Below, one piece after another: positions 15,393-24,948 of a stretch of 64,000 nt of DNA. The stretch's first letter is position 1, and the number at the start of each line of letters is the position of its first letter. The position numbers were made by a program, and so were the translations under genes. The notes below the pieces were generated by a model. That model saw only the letters and a list, made by a program, of their open reading frames with translations. It was not told the DNA's origin and searched no databases. This DNA comes from JBPEWY01 sp965224095 (lineage in GTDB: Bacteria > Bacteroidota > Bacteroidia > Flavobacteriales > Flavobacteriaceae), in assembly GCA_965224095.1 (NCBI GenBank), contig OZ245039.1:2542001-2606000 (forward strand), read 5' to 3'.

Positions 15393-15537
15393 ATGGCCTC
15401 CCGGGCATACGAACATTATGAAACAATGGTAATGTTAAGAGGAGCTTTTTAAAAAAGACTAAATTGTCTTTTATCGATAAACCGCTTCATTTAATCGATT
15501 AATTTCCGGGCATTTTTGCCGGGCTTGCCTATTCATT

Positions 15538-15545
15538 TACCTTTG
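15538..15545 (+). promoter_or_regulatory. TAnnTTTG -7 box
   Basis: TACCTTTG, an exact match to the consensus, about 60 bases upstream of the ATG at 15608 that begins the signal peptide of the next gene. This placement supports 15608 over the earlier in-frame ATG at 15545. Confidence 0.6.
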
Positions 15546-15607
15546 TGTATAGGGGTAATATACCACAATTAACCAACGCAAAATTTACCATTAAACCTAT
15601 TTGGCCC

Positions 15608-18600
15608 ATGAAAAAAGCGTACCCCGAATATGCCCGTGTTTTGGTTTTGCTATCCTTTCTTGTATTAGTAGGGAACAGCTCCCATAAATTGTATTCGCAA
15701 ATTAATTTTACACCCAGCGAGCTTAATTTTAACGGATTAGGTAATGTATCATCGGGAGTTACTTCGTTGATGTACGGACCTGACGGTCGTTTGTATGTTG
15801 CAGAATATCCGGGGGTTATTAAAGTATTAACTATCCAGCGCAATAGTTCTACCGATTATGTGGTTACCAGTATAGAAACCCTCTCCGGTGTAACCGATAT
15901 TGTTAACCATGATGACGATGGTACTATAAACAGTTCGGTAACTCTAAGAGAAACTACGGGTCTGACGGTTGCGGGAACAGCTGCAAATCCTGTGATTTAT
16001 GTAACCTCGAGCGATTTTCGTATTGGAGCCGGCAGCGGAGGTGGTAGCGGAGATGTGAACCTGGATACCAATTCGGGAATTATTACTCGCTTTACATGGA
16101 ATGGGAGCTCATGGGATGTAGTTGATCTGGTAAGAGGCCTGCCCCGCTCTGAGGAAAACCATGCGACTAACGGATTGGAATTTGTAACGGTTAACGGCAC
16201 CGATTACCTCGTTGTGGCTACAGGTGGGATTACCAATGCCGGAAGCCCCTCAACGAATTTTGTATTTACCTGCGAGTATGCATTATCGGGTGCGGTACTT
16301 TCTGTAAACCTCGATATGATCAATGCCATGAGTATTCAAACCGATAGCAACGGAAGAAAATATATTTACGACCTCCCCACCCTGGACGATCCTACACGAA
16401 ACAATGCAAATGGGATTACAGACCCGGACGATGCTTCTTATAATGGGATAGATATCAACGATCCTTTTGGGGGTAACGACGGACTTAACCAGGCCATGAT
16501 TGTGCCGGGCGGACCTGTACAGATATTTTCACCGGGTTACCGAAACCCATATGACCTTGTTGTAACCCAAAATGGTGCGGTATACGTAACCGATAACGGG
16601 GCTAACCAGGGCTGGGGCGGGCTTCCGGAGAATGAAGGAGGCAATAGTGTTACAAATAACTACGATCCGGCCGAACCGGGGAGTAGTACACCCACTACAG
16701 ATGGGGAATTGGTAAATAATGTGGATCATTTGGAGTTGGTTACCAACAATATACAAACCTATAGTTTCGGTAGTTTTTACGGAGGGCATCCGAACCCGGT
16801 TCGGGCTAATCCCAATGGAGCAGGACTTTTTACCGCGCCGAATCCGTACGGAACAACGGGGGCAGTCTTCAGAACGCAGCTGTTCGATCCGGATGGCAGT
16901 ACTCCCGGATCTACTTCAGATGCAAGTGTGGCACTTCCTGCGAATTGGCCTCCCGTACCGGTGGCAAATAGTGTGGAAGCAGATTGGCGCGGCCCGGGGA
17001 TTAGTAATCCGGACGGACCAGACGATAATCCGATAACTACCTGGGGAACAAATACGAACGGTATAGACGAATATACCGCTACAAACTTCGGAGGAGCCAT
17101 GCAGGGAAATCTTTTAGCAGGCTATCACAATGGAGTACTGCGCAGAGTAGAACTTAAACCGGATGGCTCATTACAACAGTTAACCCCTAGTTTTATAACC
17201 GGAATTGGAGGTAACCCGTTGGGGATTACCTGTAATAGCGATACCGAAAATTTCCCCGGAACAATTTGGGTAGGAACTCTTAACGGAAAGATCGTAATCT
17301 TAGAACCGAATGATTTTGTTGCCTGTATAAACCCCGGAGATCCCGGATACGATGCAGGAGCCGATTACGATAGTGATGGCTATACCAATCAGGATGAACA
17401 GGATAATAATACCGATCACTGTGATTCCGGATCTCAACCAACCGATTTTGACAAATCGGTCGGGGGAATACTGATATCCGATTTAAATGATATTGACGAC
17501 GATGCAGATGGTATTCCCGATGCAAACGATCCCTTTCAATTGGGAGACCCTAACAGCAATGGTAGCGATGCATTTGTATTACCCGTTAGCAACAACCTGT
17601 TTAATACGGAACAACAACCAGGCGATATTTCCGGCTTTGGTTTAACGGGCCTTATGAATAACGGCGATCCTAACCCGAATTGGCTTAACTGGATAGATGA
17701 TACAGGTCAGGGCCCGAACCCTGATGATGTGATGGACGGGATTGCAGGACTTATTACCTTGCACATGACATCCGGAACAGCACTGGGGAGTACTAATACC
17801 CAGGAAAAAGGATATCAATACGGAGTACAGGTAGATCAAAATACGGGAAAGTTTACAGTTATGGGGAACCTGGTCAATCTATCCGGTGCTTTGGGGCTTT
17901 ATGGGAATACATCTGCAAACGGAGGAGAACTTGGATATTTTATGGGTGATGGAACTCAGAGTAATTATATAAAGATTGTAGTTACCACCGCTGGAATAAC
18001 AGCGCTGCAGGAAATAAACGATATCCCTCAGACTCCGATAAATATTCCGATAGCCGTTCAGGACAGGCCCGTAACCGATATGCAGTTTTATTTTACGGTA
18101 GATCCATCCAACGGTGAGGTCGTACTGGAATATGCTATTGACAGTGGGAATAGAATAACGATTGCAACGATTCTTGCGGAGGGGAATGTATTAAATGCAA
18201 TACAACAAACAAATACCGATTTGGCGGTGGGATTTATAGGAAGTTCAAACACACCGGGGGTTGAGTTGGAAGGAAGCTGGGATTATTTAAATGTAATTCC
18301 CGAAGGAAACACCTTCACCTTGCGAATTAATTCCGGAGGGCCACAAATTACATATGACGGAAAATTATTCTCGGCAGATCAGTTTTTTCAGGGAGGAATA
18401 GCCTATGAAAATACGGGTGCCCAGGTGCCTGAACTGTTTCAAACCGAACATACCGATTCAGCTCCGTCTATCTTTGATTATAATATTCCGGTACCTAATG
18501 GAGATTATACGGTGGTTCTCCATTTTGCTGAGATCTATTGGGGAGCTACAAACGGTCAGGCAGGAGGAATAGGTCAGCGTATTTTTGATGTAAGTATAGA

Positions 18601-19861
18601 AAGTACTTTAGTACTCGATAATTACGATATCATTGCAGATGTTGGCTCGGAAACTCCGGTTGCCAAAACGTTTATTACCGAGGTTACGGATGGTGAACTC
18701 CATTTAAATTTTTCGGCACTCCCCGAAGTAGGTGGAGTAAATCAGGCAAAGGTTTCGGCTATTGAGATTTATGGAACTGCGAGCAATGCTCCCCCCGTAG
18801 CAGTAGCTAGTGCCATTCCGACCAGTGGGATTCTTCCGCTGGAAGTAAGCTTTACAGGAAGTAATTCAACCGATGATAAGGCAGTAGTGGGCTACCAATG
18901 GGATTTTAAAGATGGGACTCCCGTTTCAACAGAAGCCAATCCGGTTCATACTTTTACCACCGCCAACACCTATGAAGTTGAATTAACCGTGGAAGATGAC
19001 GAAGGATTAACCCATAGTACTACGATTACCATTGTAGTGAACGAACCTCCTAATGAGGCCCCGGTGGCTGTGGCCACAGCCATACCGACAAGCGGAATAC
19101 TTCCGCTGGAAGTGAGCTTTACCGGGAGCAACTCAACCGATGATAAGGCGGTTGTTAGCTACCAATGGGATTTTAAAGACGGGACTCCCGTTTCTACAGA
19201 AGCCAATCCGGTTCATACTTTTACCACCGCCAATACCTATGAGGTTAAATTAACCGTGGAAGATAGTGAAGGATTAACCCATAGTACTACGATTACCATT
19301 ATAGTGAACGAACCTCCCAATGAGGCTCCGGTGGCTGTAGCCAGTGCAACACCGATAAGTGGTATTGCCCCTTTGGAAGTAAGCTTTACGGGGAGTAATT
19401 CAACCGATGATACGGCAGTGGTGAGCTATTTCTGGGACTTTAAAGACAAGGCCCTCACTTCTACCGAAATGAACCCCATTCATATTTTTAAAAGAGCAGG
19501 AGTATATGAAGTATCTCTAACGGTAGAGGATGAAGCGGGATTAAGCGATACGCAAACCCTTACCGTAGCGGTTTCAAAAGGAACAGCGAATAATGATATA
19601 GAAGCAACGCTCCTGATGAACCCTTCCAAAGAATTTGCACGGGTGAAATGGATAGATTATGGCCCTGAAGACAGGAATGTTGTAAGGGTTTATTTGTTTG
19701 ATTTAAACAGGCAGCTTATAGGCCTGTATAATCCCCAGCAAGTATTCTCACATGGTTTATTTGAGATTCCAATTAGCTCCCTGAGCGATGGAGTTTATCT
19801 CATAGGATTTGAAACAAATAAGGGAGATCACATAGTAGTAAAACTAGTAGTAATGAATTAG
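15608..19861 (+). CDS. Secreted multidomain protein: sugar-dehydrogenase-like propeller, malectin, three PKD, T9SS sorting domain
   Basis: 1417 residues, starting at the Met that opens a signal peptide (MKKAYPEYARVLVLLSFLVL). Domains in order, rough positions: a beta-propeller of the glucose/sorbosone dehydrogenase type (about 35-560); Asp-rich thrombospondin-3-like calcium repeats (about 575-650); a lectin-like jelly-roll (about 660-895); a malectin-like carbohydrate-binding domain (about 900-1055); three PKD domains (about 1059-1324), the first two nearly identical; and a C-terminal T9SS type A sorting domain. It is exported across the outer membrane and anchored or released at the cell surface, where it probably binds or oxidises polysaccharide. 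The next gene, a diheme cytochrome, could take electrons from the propeller; that link is an inference. Confidence 0.85.
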   Translation: MKKAYPEYARVLVLLSFLVLVGNSSHKLYSQINFTPSELNFNGLGNVSSGVTSLMYGPDGRLYVAEYPGVIKVLTIQRNSSTDYVVTSIETLSGVTDIVNHDDDGTINSSVTLRETTGLTVAGTAANPVIYVTSSDFRIGAGSGGGSGDVNLDTNSGIITRFTWNGSSWDVVDLVRGLPRSEENHATNGLEFVTVNGTDYLVVATGGITNAGSPSTNFVFTCEYALSGAVLSVNLDMINAMSIQTDSNGRKYIYDLPTLDDPTRNNANGITDPDDASYNGIDINDPFGGNDGLNQAMIVPGGPVQIFSPGYRNPYDLVVTQNGAVYVTDNGANQGWGGLPENEGGNSVTNNYDPAEPGSSTPTTDGELVNNVDHLELVTNNIQTYSFGSFYGGHPNPVRANPNGAGLFTAPNPYGTTGAVFRTQLFDPDGSTPGSTSDASVALPANWPPVPVANSVEADWRGPGISNPDGPDDNPITTWGTNTNGIDEYTATNFGGAMQGNLLAGYHNGVLRRVELKPDGSLQQLTPSFITGIGGNPLGITCNSDTENFPGTIWVGTLNGKIVILEPNDFVACINPGDPGYDAGADYDSDGYTNQDEQDNNTDHCDSGSQPTDFDKSVGGILISDLNDIDDDADGIPDANDPFQLGDPNSNGSDAFVLPVSNNLFNTEQQPGDISGFGLTGLMNNGDPNPNWLNWIDDTGQGPNPDDVMDGIAGLITLHMTSGTALGSTNTQEKGYQYGVQVDQNTGKFTVMGNLVNLSGALGLYGNTSANGGELGYFMGDGTQSNYIKIVVTTAGITALQEINDIPQTPINIPIAVQDRPVTDMQFYFTVDPSNGEVVLEYAIDSGNRITIATILAEGNVLNAIQQTNTDLAVGFIGSSNTPGVELEGSWDYLNVIPEGNTFTLRINSGGPQITYDGKLFSADQFFQGGIAYENTGAQVPELFQTEHTDSAPSIFDYNIPVPNGDYTVVLHFAEIYWGATNGQAGGIGQRIFDVSIESTLVLDNYDIIADVGSETPVAKTFITEVTDGELHLNFSALPEVGGVNQAKVSAIEIYGTASNAPPVAVASAIPTSGILPLEVSFTGSNSTDDKAVVGYQWDFKDGTPVSTEANPVHTFTTANTYEVELTVEDDEGLTHSTTITIVVNEPPNEAPVAVATAIPTSGILPLEVSFTGSNSTDDKAVVSYQWDFKDGTPVSTEANPVHTFTTANTYEVKLTVEDSEGLTHSTTITIIVNEPPNEAPVAVASATPISGIAPLEVSFTGSNSTDDTAVVSYFWDFKDKALTSTEMNPIHIFKRAGVYEVSLTVEDEAGLSDTQTLTVAVSKGTANNDIEATLLMNPSKEFARVKWIDYGPEDRNVVRVYLFDLNRQLIGLYNPQQVFSHGLFEIPISSLSDGVYLIGFETNKGDHIVVKLVVMN
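18785..19579 (+). repeat. Three tandem PKD-coding repeats of about 267 bp
   Basis: The first two units are almost identical at the DNA level and the third has diverged. In protein, each contains SFTGSNSTDD and YxWDFKD. The pattern shows recent internal duplication of the first pair. Confidence 0.85.
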
Positions 19862-19972
19862 ATTAAAAAACGTTTTATTATAAATAAAGATTAAAAGATC
19901 TGTTTACAGTTTATATAAATGCCCTTTAAAATTTTATACATGACCCGAATCAATATAAAAATATTTTCCGAT

Positions 19973-21220
19973 ATGAAAATGGCATTACAATCTCCGCCAT
20001 TGATAAAGAATTATTCGAAAGCGATACTTCAGCTGGTGTTGGTATTTCTGTTGGTTGCATTTAATTCATGCACAAACGATCGATTTGTGAATACCATTGA
20101 GGTAGCCATAGATACGGATGGAGACGGAGTACTTGACAGTGATGAAATTATAGCGGGAACCGACAAAAATAATCCTTGCGATCCTCGGCAGAATCCGGGT
20201 TATGTATCATTTGATCCCTTGAATGTTGTATGGTCGAGTTCGGATTGCGATTACGACGGAATTAAGAATGGTGATGAAATTGCGTTGGCAACAGATCCGT
20301 ATCTGAACAATGATGTGTATGTAATTCCGGAATTTTTATCGAAACTGTCGGAACTCAAAATATTTCAGGGCAGTCTTTCTGATCTTAAATTTAGCGATAC
20401 CGTGCATGAATTTGCATTGAGTACTCCGCTTTTTACCGATTATGCCCGCAATGTGCGCTCTGTAGCAATTCCACCAGGAAAACAAATGGAGTATAAAGGA
20501 GAGGGCTTACCGCTTTTTCCGGATAATACCATTCTAAGCAAGACTTTTTATTACCTGAACGATGAAAGAGATCCCGCCATGGGAAAGAAGATTCTTGAGA
20601 CCAGAATACTGATCAAAAAAAACGGGGTATGGCAAGCAGGTAATTATGTGTGGAATGAAGAGCAGACCGAGGCATTCTTGGATGATGATGCCCATACGGT
20701 TCCGGTTAATTGGATTGACCAGCAGGGAAATAACAGAAGTGTTAATTACAAAGTGCCTCCAAAAATCCTTTGTTTTCAGTGTCATGATAATAATGGAAAT
20801 ACCGGTCCGATTGGTGTGAAATCAAGAGCTCTGAATTTTGTGCACAACCAGGTAAACCAAATACAATACTTTGTAGACAAGGGATTGTTTAAAAATGTGC
20901 CGGATATTTCACAAATAAAAACACTCCCCGATTGGGCAGATACCTCGTTACCTTTGGAAGAAAGGGCCAGAGCTTATCTGGATGTAAATTGTGCACACTG
21001 TCATCAGCCCGGAGGGTCTTATAACAGAAATTATGGAGATTCTTTCGAATTCAGGCTGGAAACCTCTTTTGAAGATAGTAATATCTATCAGGAAAGAGTA
21101 GCTATTAAGAACCGGATGAATACGCAAATACCAAGTTATTTCATGCCTTTAATAGGAACTACCGTTGTTCATGAGGAAGGCGTGGCTCTGATAAATGCCT
21201 ATATCGACTCCCTGGAGTAA
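19973..21220 (+). CDS. SO2930-family diheme c-type cytochrome lipoprotein
   Basis: About 415 residues. A lipoprotein signal ends in LLVAFNSC, followed by a short calcium-type repeat (DTDGDGVLDSDE). The main domain has the SO2930-family pattern (FLSKLSELKIFQG, STPLFTDYARNVR) and two haem c attachment sites, CFQCH (267-271) and CAHCH (340-344). The protein is exported and probably outer-membrane anchored. The frame opens at ATG 19919; ATG 19973 is chosen because it gives a compact signal peptide. It stands head to tail after the propeller protein and converges on a three-gene cytochrome operon on the minus strand. Confidence 0.8.
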   Translation: MKMALQSPPLIKNYSKAILQLVLVFLLVAFNSCTNDRFVNTIEVAIDTDGDGVLDSDEIIAGTDKNNPCDPRQNPGYVSFDPLNVVWSSSDCDYDGIKNGDEIALATDPYLNNDVYVIPEFLSKLSELKIFQGSLSDLKFSDTVHEFALSTPLFTDYARNVRSVAIPPGKQMEYKGEGLPLFPDNTILSKTFYYLNDERDPAMGKKILETRILIKKNGVWQAGNYVWNEEQTEAFLDDDAHTVPVNWIDQQGNNRSVNYKVPPKILCFQCHDNNGNTGPIGVKSRALNFVHNQVNQIQYFVDKGLFKNVPDISQIKTLPDWADTSLPLEERARAYLDVNCAHCHQPGGSYNRNYGDSFEFRLETSFEDSNIYQERVAIKNRMNTQIPSYFMPLIGTTVVHEEGVALINAYIDSLE

Positions 21221-21295
21221 TCACTTTAACAGATAGTCAATTTTATAAAAGTAACAGGTACACGAATAGGAAAACCTATTTTATTTGAGGGTATA

Positions 21296-21703
21296 CTACA
21301 TACTTTTTATATAATTGATGAGCAACCACAAATCTTCATCCTCGGGTATGATCTTTTCAAATCCCGGCATATCACCTCTTCCCGTATAGATTTTGTAATA
21401 CAAACTGCCGTCGGTTTGATTTTTAAAGGTTTCGGAAGTAAAGTCTGCAACGGGAGTTTCTAACGACCTGGCTCCTGTTCCGTCTCCTTTTCCTTTCTTA
21501 CCATGGCAGAGCTTACAATTTTTAGAATATACTATACGCCCAATATTTTCTTCATCTTCCATATCGGCATAGGGGTTTTTCATATTTTGATACTCCGTAG
21601 GAACTTTCCAGGGATTCTCCCGGGCGGATTTTATGACGGTCATCGATAAAAAAACAAAGCTTAAAGCCAGTACTAAGGTTATTGGAATAATTTTCTTTCT
21701 CAT
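21296..21703 (-). CDS. Periplasmic monohaem cytochrome c
   Basis: A 135-residue protein with an N-terminal signal or anchor helix (IIPITLVLALSFVFLSM), one haem site CKLCH near residue 63 and a distal Met in GRGDMPGF. This is the class I cytochrome c layout. It is the last gene of an operon with a DUF5777 protein and a haem lipoprotein, and probably carries electrons between them and an oxidase. Confidence 0.85.
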   Translation of the reverse strand: MRKKIIPITLVLALSFVFLSMTVIKSARENPWKVPTEYQNMKNPYADMEDEENIGRIVYSKNCKLCHGKKGKGDGTGARSLETPVADFTSETFKNQTDGSLYYKIYTGRGDMPGFEKIIPEDEDLWLLINYIKSM

Positions 21704-21768
21704 GATTAAACAGGATTAAAATTTGTTTTAACTTAAAAGGTTAATTGGTGTCATTTGATTTATTTAAA

Positions 21769-22626
21769 TTAAAAATGATAGGCTCTGGTAATATTGAAAC
21801 CGATCAGGAAATCACCTTCGAAAAAATCGTGTTGATTGAACATATGGTTTTTTTGTGGAACAATTCCGTTATAATTAGTAATGAACAATTGAAAAGCATG
21901 TCCTGATGTTGAAAATTCTACTCCTAAGCTTACACCCGGTTCCGGTCCTGTAGTTTGCGATGTTCCACCGGGATGTTGCGAAAAGGGCTGGCTGTAGTCC
22001 AGTTGTACTGATGTCTGAGGACTTATTTTATAACGTCCTCCCAGAGCAAGAGCAACCATGTCGTTCCTCATTCCGTTTTCCACCAAATTATAATGTGAAA
22101 TACTTGGTGCCAGTTGAAACGAAAATTTAGAACTAAACCGCCGGGCAATAATCAGCTGATTGAAAAAAGAAAATCTGTCAAAGTCAAACTTAAAATTTTC
22201 ATTTTTGCTGGCATCGATAGCGAAATTACCATAATAAGAAACGCTTACGGGAATTTTGTTGGAACGTGTTTGCCTGAGAATCCCGACTTTTAGGCTGAAG
22301 TCCTGCAAACGATCGAACTTGGTAGTTCCGAAACCCAGGGTCCATCTGTCTCCAATAGCATACGAAAATCCTAAACGAATGTTAGAAGGAGCCCAAATAC
22401 CAACCAAATCGTTTTCACCTCCGTTAATGAGTCCGAAACGATGCTTTATTTGTATCTCCAGAGTTTTATGGCTAAATAAAACATTCGTTGGATTATTAAT
22501 TAAAAAAGAACTTTCAAAAGCGGGACGTTCCGGTTTTTCCGGGATTGTATCCTTTTGAGCATTTTGAGAAACAACCGATAATGATAGTATTAAAAAAGCT
22601 GAAAGCAAGATTTTGTTATATATCAT
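21769..22626 (-). CDS. DUF5777 family beta-barrel protein
   Basis: A 285-residue protein with a signal peptide and alternating amphipathic strands ending in an aromatic residue (ITRAYHF), as expected of an outer-membrane beta-barrel. The sequence LFSHKTLEIQIKHRFG and the segment around GIWAPSNIRLGFSYAI match the DUF5777 family. These proteins recur beside cytochromes c and YceI-type genes in Bacteroidota, and no function is established. It lies between two cytochrome genes with short gaps, so it is cotranscribed with them. Confidence 0.75.
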   Translation of the reverse strand: MIYNKILLSAFLILSLSVVSQNAQKDTIPEKPERPAFESSFLINNPTNVLFSHKTLEIQIKHRFGLINGGENDLVGIWAPSNIRLGFSYAIGDRWTLGFGTTKFDRLQDFSLKVGILRQTRSNKIPVSVSYYGNFAIDASKNENFKFDFDRFSFFNQLIIARRFSSKFSFQLAPSISHYNLVENGMRNDMVALALGGRYKISPQTSVQLDYSQPFSQHPGGTSQTTGPEPGVSLGVEFSTSGHAFQLFITNYNGIVPQKNHMFNQHDFFEGDFLIGFNITRAYHF

Positions 22627-22642
22627 ATTAACGGGATTGAAA

Positions 22643-23023
22643 TTAATTGTTTAAAGCACCCTGTTCTATCCAGTTTTTGATCAGGGTAATTTCATCGGTC
22701 GGTAAACTGCCTTTAGGCGGCATAATACTGGGACTGCCCAGAAGCCTTTGATATAATACGCTGGTGCCTGAGTTAAAAGGTATTATATAAACTCCATTGG
22801 TTATGCTGGTATACGAATTGCCTGCGGTAAGATCAGGGGATGAAACCAGCACGGGATGGCACGAGGCACAGTTTTTTGTAAAAATGGGTTGAATATCAGT
22901 TGCAAATGAAATAACCTTATCAGGCGGAATTTCTTCAATTAATTCATCGTAATAACATCCGGATACAAAAAACATCAGGATAATAATAGCCGTTTTATGT
23001 ATTAACTTTAAAAATTCCTTCAT
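22643..23023 (-). CDS. Cytochrome c-type haem lipoprotein
   Basis: A 126-residue protein with lipobox FFVSGC near residue 22 and one haem site, CASCHP, after FATDIQPIFTKN. The C-terminal MPPKGSLPTDEITLIKNWIEQGA supplies the likely axial Met and the closing helix seen in short planctomycete-type cytochromes. First gene of the operon; the DUF5777 gene follows after 16 bases. Confidence 0.8.
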   Translation of the reverse strand: MKEFLKLIHKTAIIILMFFVSGCYYDELIEEIPPDKVISFATDIQPIFTKNCASCHPVLVSSPDLTAGNSYTSITNGVYIIPFNSGTSVLYQRLLGSPSIMPPKGSLPTDEITLIKNWIEQGALNN

Positions 23024-23246
23024 TGCAGCATCACTTACCTGAAATGAACTTTTTACAGATTAAATCTGCTGTGAAGCTAGGAACATCCGGCGTTTTATGT
23101 CATGACTTTTATCATGTTTGCGAAAATCTGGTATGAGTTTCCGACGTTGTGTTTTTAATAGACGATAAAGTGTATGGCCGTTTTAAACCATATGGAAATT
23201 ACGGGAAAGAAATAGAAGAGTAACGCGTAAATTTTAATGAATCCGT

Positions 23247-24215
23247 TTAGAAAATTTTACTGTTTTTTTGATAAAATGCCTTTAGATTAGTGAGCATAGC
23301 TTGCGTTATCCGGTCCAAATCGTATTCATGTTGCCAACCCCAGTCGTTTCGGGCAGCGTTATCGTCCATACTATCCGGCCATGTATCGGCAATTTGCTGT
23401 CTGAAGTCAGGCTTGTAATACATTTTAAACCCGGGAAGATACTGCTCAATAGAATTGGCAACTTCTTCAGGGGTAAAGCTCGTTCCGGTCACGTTATAAG
23501 AAGACCTGTGCTTTATTGATATTGCGTCGGCTTCCATGATCCCCAATGTAGCATTGATAGCATCTTCCATATACATCATGGGAAGCATCGTATGTTTACT
23601 TAAAAAACATTCATAAGACCCTTGTGTAATAGCCTTGTGGTAAATATCTACTGCATAGTCGGTAGTACCTCCGCCAGGAGGGGTTTTCCAGCTAATAATC
23701 CCGGGGTATCGCAAACTGCGCACATCCACACCATAATTGTTGTAGAAGTATTCACACCACCGTTCACCGGCCAGTTTGGTAATACCATAAACGCTGGTAG
23801 GCTCCATAATGGTTGTTTGGGGAGTGTTTGTTTTCGGAGTGGTAGGTCCGAATACTGCCATAGAACTGGGCCAGAATACTTTTTTGATTATGCCGTTTCT
23901 CGCAATTTCCAAAATATGTGAAAGCGAATTCATATTGAGTTCCCACGCCTTCTGAGGATATTTTTCAGCTGTTGCCGAGAGCAGAGCAGCCATTAAATAC
24001 ACTTCGTTAATTTGATGCTTTTGGATACAGGAGACGAGCTGTTCCTTATGGGTGGCATCCAGGATCTGGAAGGGGCCAGAGCGCATTAATTCCTCATTTC
24101 CTTCCTTAATGTCGCTGGCAACTACTGAGTGATCCCCGTGTTTCTTCCGAAGCGCAAGGGTGAGCTCGGAACCAATTTGTCCACAGGCCCCGATGATCAA
24201 TATTTTTGTTTTCAT
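23247..24215 (-). CDS. NAD-dependent epimerase/dehydratase, L-threonine 3-dehydrogenase type
   Basis: 322 residues from the ATG at 24215 (MKTKILIIGACGQIGSEL); the longer frame adds 8 unlikely residues. Extended SDR fold: NAD-binding GACGQIG, catalytic SSMAVFGP and YGITK (Tyr and Lys). The sequence around RYPGIISWKTPPGGGTTDYAV is typical of the SDR-type threonine dehydrogenase, which converts L-threonine to 2-amino-3-ketobutyrate. Monocistronic, unlinked to its neighbours. Confidence 0.8.
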   Translation of the reverse strand: MKTKILIIGACGQIGSELTLALRKKHGDHSVVASDIKEGNEELMRSGPFQILDATHKEQLVSCIQKHQINEVYLMAALLSATAEKYPQKAWELNMNSLSHILEIARNGIIKKVFWPSSMAVFGPTTPKTNTPQTTIMEPTSVYGITKLAGERWCEYFYNNYGVDVRSLRYPGIISWKTPPGGGTTDYAVDIYHKAITQGSYECFLSKHTMLPMMYMEDAINATLGIMEADAISIKHRSSYNVTGTSFTPEEVANSIEQYLPGFKMYYKPDFRQQIADTWPDSMDDNAARNDWGWQHEYDLDRITQAMLTNLKAFYQKNSKIF

Positions 24216-24308
24216 GAATCCAAAAATAAAGAAAACCAATAAATACTGATCATTTTTTTAACGAAGTATTTATAGAAAATAAGCAGTTAAAAATTGTACT
24301 TTCGTATT

Positions 24309-24830
24309 ATGGTGAAAATGAAATTCGTTATGCTGGTAGTAGCTGCAAATTTGTGTTTCCAGGCATGTAGAAAGCAGGAAACACAGGAAGATCCTTTCCA
24401 GGCTAAGATACCCGAACAGGCAGAAACATTACAAAAAATACCGGAATTGGTTAAACTTTCGGATGCGGTAAAGAAAGAGTTAGACGAATGGGAGGAATAT
24501 ATGGGGTTTGAAAATAGCCTTCGCGCTATTTTGGAAGCCGATGATCCGAATGAAGTATCGGTGGTAATCCCCGAATTACTTGAAAAAGAAAAAAACCTGA
24601 CGGAAGGCCCCTTTCCGGAAAAGTTTGACGATCCCAGAATAAAAAGCCGGATTCTGGTACTCAAGACCCGCTTGTATGAATTAAAAGCACAAGTGGATGA
24701 AAAAATACTTTCCGATTCTTTACTTCACAAAAATCAATATGTGCTAACGGAAGTTTTTAATGCCCTGAGAAATCAATTTCTGGAGATAAGCCAGGGTGGG
24801 GTGGATGAACGTATTCTTTCTCCTGATTAA
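24309..24830 (+). CDS. Hypothetical lipoprotein
   Basis: About 173 residues starting MVKMKF, with a lipoprotein signal ending in CFQAC. The mature part is acidic and mostly helical, with long charged segments (LEKEKNLTEGPF, LRNQFLEISQ). No family recognised. A TACTTTCG box at 24296-24303, close to TAnnTTTG, lies only 13 bases upstream of the start. Confidence 0.6.
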   Translation: MVKMKFVMLVVAANLCFQACRKQETQEDPFQAKIPEQAETLQKIPELVKLSDAVKKELDEWEEYMGFENSLRAILEADDPNEVSVVIPELLEKEKNLTEGPFPEKFDDPRIKSRILVLKTRLYELKAQVDEKILSDSLLHKNQYVLTEVFNALRNQFLEISQGGVDERILSPD

Positions 24831-24948
24831 AAATATTTTGGGCATTTATCTGTAAGATCCTCAATATGCTAAGGACTAAAATCCATTTAACGATTAATTG
24901 TTTCAAGTGCGTAAATATTATCTATATTCGGGAACCAAATCAACTCCT

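Larger units (their letters stand above)
15206..15607. other. Intergenic region with terminator, hairpin and promoter
   Basis: No gene supported. It contains the terminator at 15363-15392, a hairpin CCGGGCA/TGCCGGG at 15506-15523 and a TAnnTTTG box at 15538. An open frame at 15165-15452 runs through the terminator and overlaps the upstream gene, so it is not called. Confidence 0.6.

Noticed and set aside
15165..15452. 95-codon open frame after the hydrolase-like gene
   Set aside because: It overlaps the upstream gene, runs through a strong terminator and has no recognisable features.
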